Positions 6,960-10,706 of a stretch of 10,706 nt of DNA are shown here, in pieces. The DNA is taken from contig CALQRR010000022.1 in the NCBI GenBank assembly GCA_943333015.1, forward strand, positions 1-10,706, written 5' to 3'. The notes below the pieces were generated by a model. The model did not search any database, was not told the DNA's origin, and saw only the letters and a list, made by a program, of their open reading frames with translations. Each line of letters begins with the position of its first letter. Position 1 is the first letter of the stretch. The stretch is from Chitinophaga pinensis (GTDB taxonomy: Bacteria > Bacteroidota > Bacteroidia > M30B66). Made by a program: the position numbers and the translations under genes.

Positions 6960-9900
6960 ATGGGGAAACGTTATTACCTGCCACTTTTTCTACTGCTATT
7001 CACGCAGGCGCTCTTGGCCCAACCTTTTGGCAATGAGTGGATCCAATACAACCAATCGTATTACCGCATCAACGTCTGGAATGATGGGGTTTACCGCATT
7101 TCGCTTTCGGCCCTTAGTGAAGCCATTCCTGCATTAGCTTCTGCTGATCCACGAAATGTGCAAATTTTCGGTCGAGGACAAGAAGTGCCCATTTATGTGC
7201 AAGGCGAAACCGACGGTACTTGGGATGCGGGCGATTTCATTGAATTTGTTGGTCAGAAAAACACTGGCTGGCTCGATGCGTCGATGTATCCCAACGCCGA
7301 CGCTCAAAGTAATCCGCATTATTCGCTCATTTCCGATACTGCCGCTTATTTCATTACCTGGAACACCTCGGTGTCCAATCTCCGGATGACCTCCGAAACA
7401 AACGTTACGTTTACTGGTGCAACAGCAGCTCCTTATTTCATCCATCAGGTCATCAATCAACAAACAAGCGATTATTATTTCGGTAAAACTGATTTCAATA
7501 ACTCCACCGATCCACAATATACCGATGGTGAAGGATGGTCGGGAGCGGTCTTTTCTGCCCCGCTGCTCAATCAAACCATGGCGCTGCCAAGCACGAATGC
7601 TGTTGCAACAGGTCCGCAGGCTGCCCTTACCGTAGTGTACAAAACCATTTCCAATGCCCCTTGGTTTGAGGATCACCGCTACCAAATGCAACTGAGCAAT
7701 CTTCCTGTTAAAGACACACTCATGGAAGGCCACGGTAGTCGTAAATTTTTATTTACAATGAATGCGAGTGGCTTGGGCGCATCTACCACGCCCTTCAAAC
7801 ATTCGTACGTGGGGATAAACGATAACAATGGCATTCTGGTAACCTCTAACAGCATGTTCTCCAATTACGTGTGGCGTTATCCACATAACTTCAATATGGA
7901 GAATAAGTCTTCGTTCCGAATGTGGGTGCCTAATAACCCTGCGGGCGATAACTACTTGCTCAACATGACGAGTCTGGCTGCTGGTGCATCAACGGTGTGG
8001 CTCTATGATATCAGTAATAACAAACGTATCACCGTTGTACCGGTTGCGGGTGTCTACAAAGCCTTAGTACCCAATGGCAATGGCAGTGATAAAGAACTCT
8101 TCGTAGTAGCCGAAAGTCAATTTAATTCCATTGCCGGATCAGCCATCAAACCCGTAAATGCCGCAGGTGCTCAGCCAGGAATATTTACAGATTTGCAGAA
8201 CATGCCCGGTGCCGACTTTTTGCTGCTGACAAACCGCCGTCTCTCCAACGAGGCGCTGAGTTACAAAGCTTACCGTTCCGGGAAATTCAGTACCGAAATA
8301 ATTTATGTGGATGAGCTGTTCGATCAGTTTGCATACGGGGTACTACAGCATCCTTTGGCCATACGCAATTTCGCCAGCACCGCCCTTGCCTATTGGAATA
8401 ATAAACCCGAATACCTGCTGCTCTTAGGAAAATCCATCTCTGCCCATTTTATCCGCAACGATCCCGATGCCTGGAACGAATGCCTTGTGCCAACGTTCGG
8501 TTTTCCATCCAGTGATATTTTGCTAACAGCTGGCCTAAACGGAACATTGCCTTACGAACCAGCACTTGCAACAGGGCGTATTGCTGCAAAAAACGGGACC
8601 GATGTCATTTCGTATCTCAATAAACTGGAGGAATACGAAGGAAACCAGCCCGCCCTTTGGATGAAACAGGTGCTCCATTTTGGTGGCGGTCAAAGTCAGG
8701 GCGAACAGCAATCGTACCTCAATTATCTCTCTACCTACAAAGAAACCATCGAAGACACGCTCTTTGGCGGCACCGTATACACGTATCAAAAAACCAGCTC
8801 TACTCCCATCGAACAAACGCAAAGCGCCCTCATTGCCGATTACATCAACAACGGTGTTTCGCTAATGACCTTTTTCGGACATGCGACCGGAAGTGGCTTT
8901 GACGTAAGTATCGATAATCCAGGATCCTACAACAATCAGGGCAAATATCCTTTCCTGATTGGTAACTCTTGCTATGCCGGAGATATCCATCAGCCGCCCG
9001 GTTTTGGGTTCAGTCAGAGTGAGGAATTTACTCTCATCCCCAACCGGGGAACCATCGGATTCATCGCATCGGTCTCCCTAGGAATTCCCAACCAACTACA
9101 CACTTATACTGATTCTCTTTATAAATACCTCGGCCAGCGGCATTATGGTGAGCCCATGGGCATGCACATGAAACGGGTCTGTCGTGATATTTATTCGGAA
9201 GATCCTTTCCGCAAAGCGGTGATTCTGGAAACAACCCTGCACGGCGATCCGGGTGTGGCCATGAACCACGCCGACTTACCCGATTACCTCACCTCCGCTC
9301 CCGAAGTCTTTTTCGATCCAACAGAAGTAACCACAGAAGTCGACAGCTTCAGCATCAACATTGTGATCACCAATATTGGCCGCGCGGTGAATCAGCCAGT
9401 AACTGTTGAAGTCGTTCGCAATTTTCCTGCTTCCGGACTTTCCACTACCTACTCCCGATTGATGTCTCAGCTGTATTACCGCGATACGCTTAGAATCCGC
9501 ATGCCGGTGACGGATCTGATCAAAGGTGGCGTTGGAATCAATACGTTCAACATTCGCATCGATCCCTTGAATCAACAAACGGAGCTTTCGGAAGTGAATA
9601 ACAACCTCACCGCAACACTTATCATTCGTTCTGCAGAAGTACTTCCCGTTTGGCCGTATGAATTTGCATTGGTACCCGACAATTCCGTCGTTCTAAAAGC
9701 TTCTACCGGCGATCCGTTTGCACCTGTAAGGCCCTATGTTTTTGAACTAGATACCACGGATCTTTTCAACAGTCCGTTTAAAATGAGCAGCACCATCACA
9801 CAAGCGGGAGGAGTGCTCAATTGGGCACCTGCCATTGCCCTACAGGACAGCATGGTCTATTTCTGGCGGGTTTCTCCCGATTCTGTTGCAGGAGGAAATT

Positions 9901-10706
9901 ACCGCTGGAAAGAAAGTTCATTTCAGTACATCCCCGGAAAACGTGGCTGGTCACAGGACCATTTTTTTCAATTCAAGAAGGATCATTTTAACCAAATTAA
10001 TTACCAACGACCGGAGCGATTGTTCGACTTTGTCACAAACGCTAAAGAGATTAGCTGCTATGCCTATGGATATCCTTGGGAAGTCAGTGAACTTTGGGCC
10101 ACCTCCTACAAAATTGACGCGGAAGTTTGGGCGGATGCCGGGTGCAGCCTCGATGGTGCTATTTACATTGCCGTGATTGATTCCGTTACGCTTCTGCCTT
10201 GGCTCTCTCCGCAAAACTGCTGGGATGTTGGGAATCAGTTCGGACAATTCAACAATACCTGCCAGTGTAAAAGCGGAAGCCGGATGGCCAATTTTGTTTT
10301 CCGAAATGAAGGATCAACCACCGAAATGATTGCCATGCGCGACATGATCAACAGTGTTCCGAATGGACATTACATTTTGGCATACACCTGGATTTACGGG
10401 AATTATGAAACCTGGGACGAAAGTGTTCTTCAGGCATTCGAATCGCTGGGAGCCGACAGCGTGCGGTATCTACCAAATGAATACCCTTGGATTTTCTTAG
10501 CTAAAAAAGGACATCCCGAAACGGCCGTCGAACTCATTGCTGATTCGGCCAATGCCAATTTGGTTTTGAGTGCTCCTATGTTCAACAGTTGGGTCAGTGG
10601 TGATTTTACATCAACCCTCATCGGACCAGGTTCTGGATGGGATACACTAAGCTGGAAAGCAAAGAATTTTGATAATCCGTTGGACAGTATCCGCATTCAG
10701 GTAATG
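6960..10706 (+). CDS. porU2: PorU2-type C25 (gingipain-like) cysteine peptidase, 3' end cut by window
   Basis: The frame is open from this ATG to the window edge, 1249 codons with no stop, so the C-terminus is missing. Residues 1-21 are a signal peptide (FLLLFTQALLAQ). Residues about 24-100 form the N-terminal domain typical of PorU-like proteins (DGVYRISLSAL; later ETDGTWDAGDFIEFVG). The C25 peptidase domain spans about 415-767, with catalytic H641 in FFGHATG and nucleophile C671 in GNSCYAG, ending HGDPGVAMN. About 790-892 resembles CARDB (ITNIGRAVNQPV, then ELSEVNNNLTA). About 900-1000 is Ig-like (FELDTTDLFNSPF, VYFWRVSPDS), followed by GWSQDHFFQF at 996-1005. About 1055-1190 resembles an ILEI/FAM3 domain, preceded by clustered cysteines. 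Canonical PorU cleaves the C-terminal signal of type IX cargo and links it to A-LPS. This protein's intact dyad and its PorV-like partner 8 bases upstream suggest related surface proteolysis or transpeptidation; that is inference. Whether it carries a type IX C-terminal domain cannot be seen. Confidence 0.85.
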   Translation, partial: MGKRYYLPLFLLLFTQALLAQPFGNEWIQYNQSYYRINVWNDGVYRISLSALSEAIPALASADPRNVQIFGRGQEVPIYVQGETDGTWDAGDFIEFVGQKNTGWLDASMYPNADAQSNPHYSLISDTAAYFITWNTSVSNLRMTSETNVTFTGATAAPYFIHQVINQQTSDYYFGKTDFNNSTDPQYTDGEGWSGAVFSAPLLNQTMALPSTNAVATGPQAALTVVYKTISNAPWFEDHRYQMQLSNLPVKDTLMEGHGSRKFLFTMNASGLGASTTPFKHSYVGINDNNGILVTSNSMFSNYVWRYPHNFNMENKSSFRMWVPNNPAGDNYLLNMTSLAAGASTVWLYDISNNKRITVVPVAGVYKALVPNGNGSDKELFVVAESQFNSIAGSAIKPVNAAGAQPGIFTDLQNMPGADFLLLTNRRLSNEALSYKAYRSGKFSTEIIYVDELFDQFAYGVLQHPLAIRNFASTALAYWNNKPEYLLLLGKSISAHFIRNDPDAWNECLVPTFGFPSSDILLTAGLNGTLPYEPALATGRIAAKNGTDVISYLNKLEEYEGNQPALWMKQVLHFGGGQSQGEQQSYLNYLSTYKETIEDTLFGGTVYTYQKTSSTPIEQTQSALIADYINNGVSLMTFFGHATGSGFDVSIDNPGSYNNQGKYPFLIGNSCYAGDIHQPPGFGFSQSEEFTLIPNRGTIGFIASVSLGIPNQLHTYTDSLYKYLGQRHYGEPMGMHMKRVCRDIYSEDPFRKAVILETTLHGDPGVAMNHADLPDYLTSAPEVFFDPTEVTTEVDSFSINIVITNIGRAVNQPVTVEVVRNFPASGLSTTYSRLMSQLYYRDTLRIRMPVTDLIKGGVGINTFNIRIDPLNQQTELSEVNNNLTATLIIRSAEVLPVWPYEFALVPDNSVVLKASTGDPFAPVRPYVFELDTTDLFNSPFKMSSTITQAGGVLNWAPAIALQDSMVYFWRVSPDSVAGGNYRWKESSFQYIPGKRGWSQDHFFQFKKDHFNQINYQRPERLFDFVTNAKEISCYAYGYPWEVSELWATSYKIDAEVWADAGCSLDGAIYIAVIDSVTLLPWLSPQNCWDVGNQFGQFNNTCQCKSGSRMANFVFRNEGSTTEMIAMRDMINSVPNGHYILAYTWIYGNYETWDESVLQAFESLGADSVRYLPNEYPWIFLAKKGHPETAVELIADSANANLVLSAPMFNSWVSGDFTSTLIGPGSGWDTLSWKAKNFDNPLDSIRIQVM

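Noticed and set aside
7134..7733. 199-codon open frame on the minus strand inside the PorU2 gene
   Set aside because: It is antisense to a gene with clear signal peptide and family motifs; its translation shows no recognisable domain, and no promoter or ribosome binding site was seen. It is a shadow of the real gene.
6960..10706. Idea that the peptidase is the canonical sortase PorU
   Set aside because: The neighbouring barrel lacks the canonical PorV opening motif, and the peptidase carries extra CARDB-like, Ig-like and ILEI-like regions after the active site, which fits the PorU2 type better. It was not tested by phylogeny.

Overview
The window comes from a member of the Bacteroidota; the order cannot be fixed from this sequence. 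Four things point there: a PorV/PorQ-family barrel next to a gingipain-type (C25) cysteine peptidase (type IX secretion components), a DUF5686 protein with a carboxypeptidase-regulatory-like N-terminal domain, secreted proteins whose signal peptides end in 'LLAQ', and promoter-like sites of the TAnnTTTG type. Coding density is high. No stretch above about 180 bases lacks a gene, and I see no rRNA, tRNA, CRISPR array, insertion sequence or phage gene.

Layout. Bases 1-70 hold the end of an upstream transcription unit closed by a strong intrinsic terminator. A plus-strand operon follows (188-3412): a DUF5686 outer-membrane protein with a TTG start, then lptB, the LPS-export ATPase, 3 bases later. 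A short gap with a good promoter leads to stand-alone purS (3499-3750). purS converges on a minus-strand operon (5658 down to 3747) of an acyltransferase-3 membrane protein followed by pssA, which overlap by 26 bases. purS and pssA share a TTAA in which both stop codons lie. A divergent intergenic region (5659-5835) separates this from a second plus-strand operon: a PorV2-type barrel (5836-6951) and, 8 bases later, a large PorU2-type C25 peptidase (6960 to the window edge, 1249 codons visible, no stop reached).

Theme. Apart from purS (purine synthesis), the genes all concern the cell envelope: LPS export, phospholipid head-group synthesis, acyl transfer to a sugar or lipid, an outer-membrane barrel of unknown role, and a PorV/PorU-like pair related to the type IX secretion attachment machinery. 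Most of this is ordinary core gene content. The part most worth a second look is the C-terminal half of the PorU2-type protein. After the peptidase it carries CARDB-like and Ig-like segments, then a cysteine-rich region followed by a segment resembling the ILEI/FAM3 fold known from animal secreted proteins. I found no convincing evidence of a wholly new system. Family assignments rest on motifs recognised by eye, not on searches.
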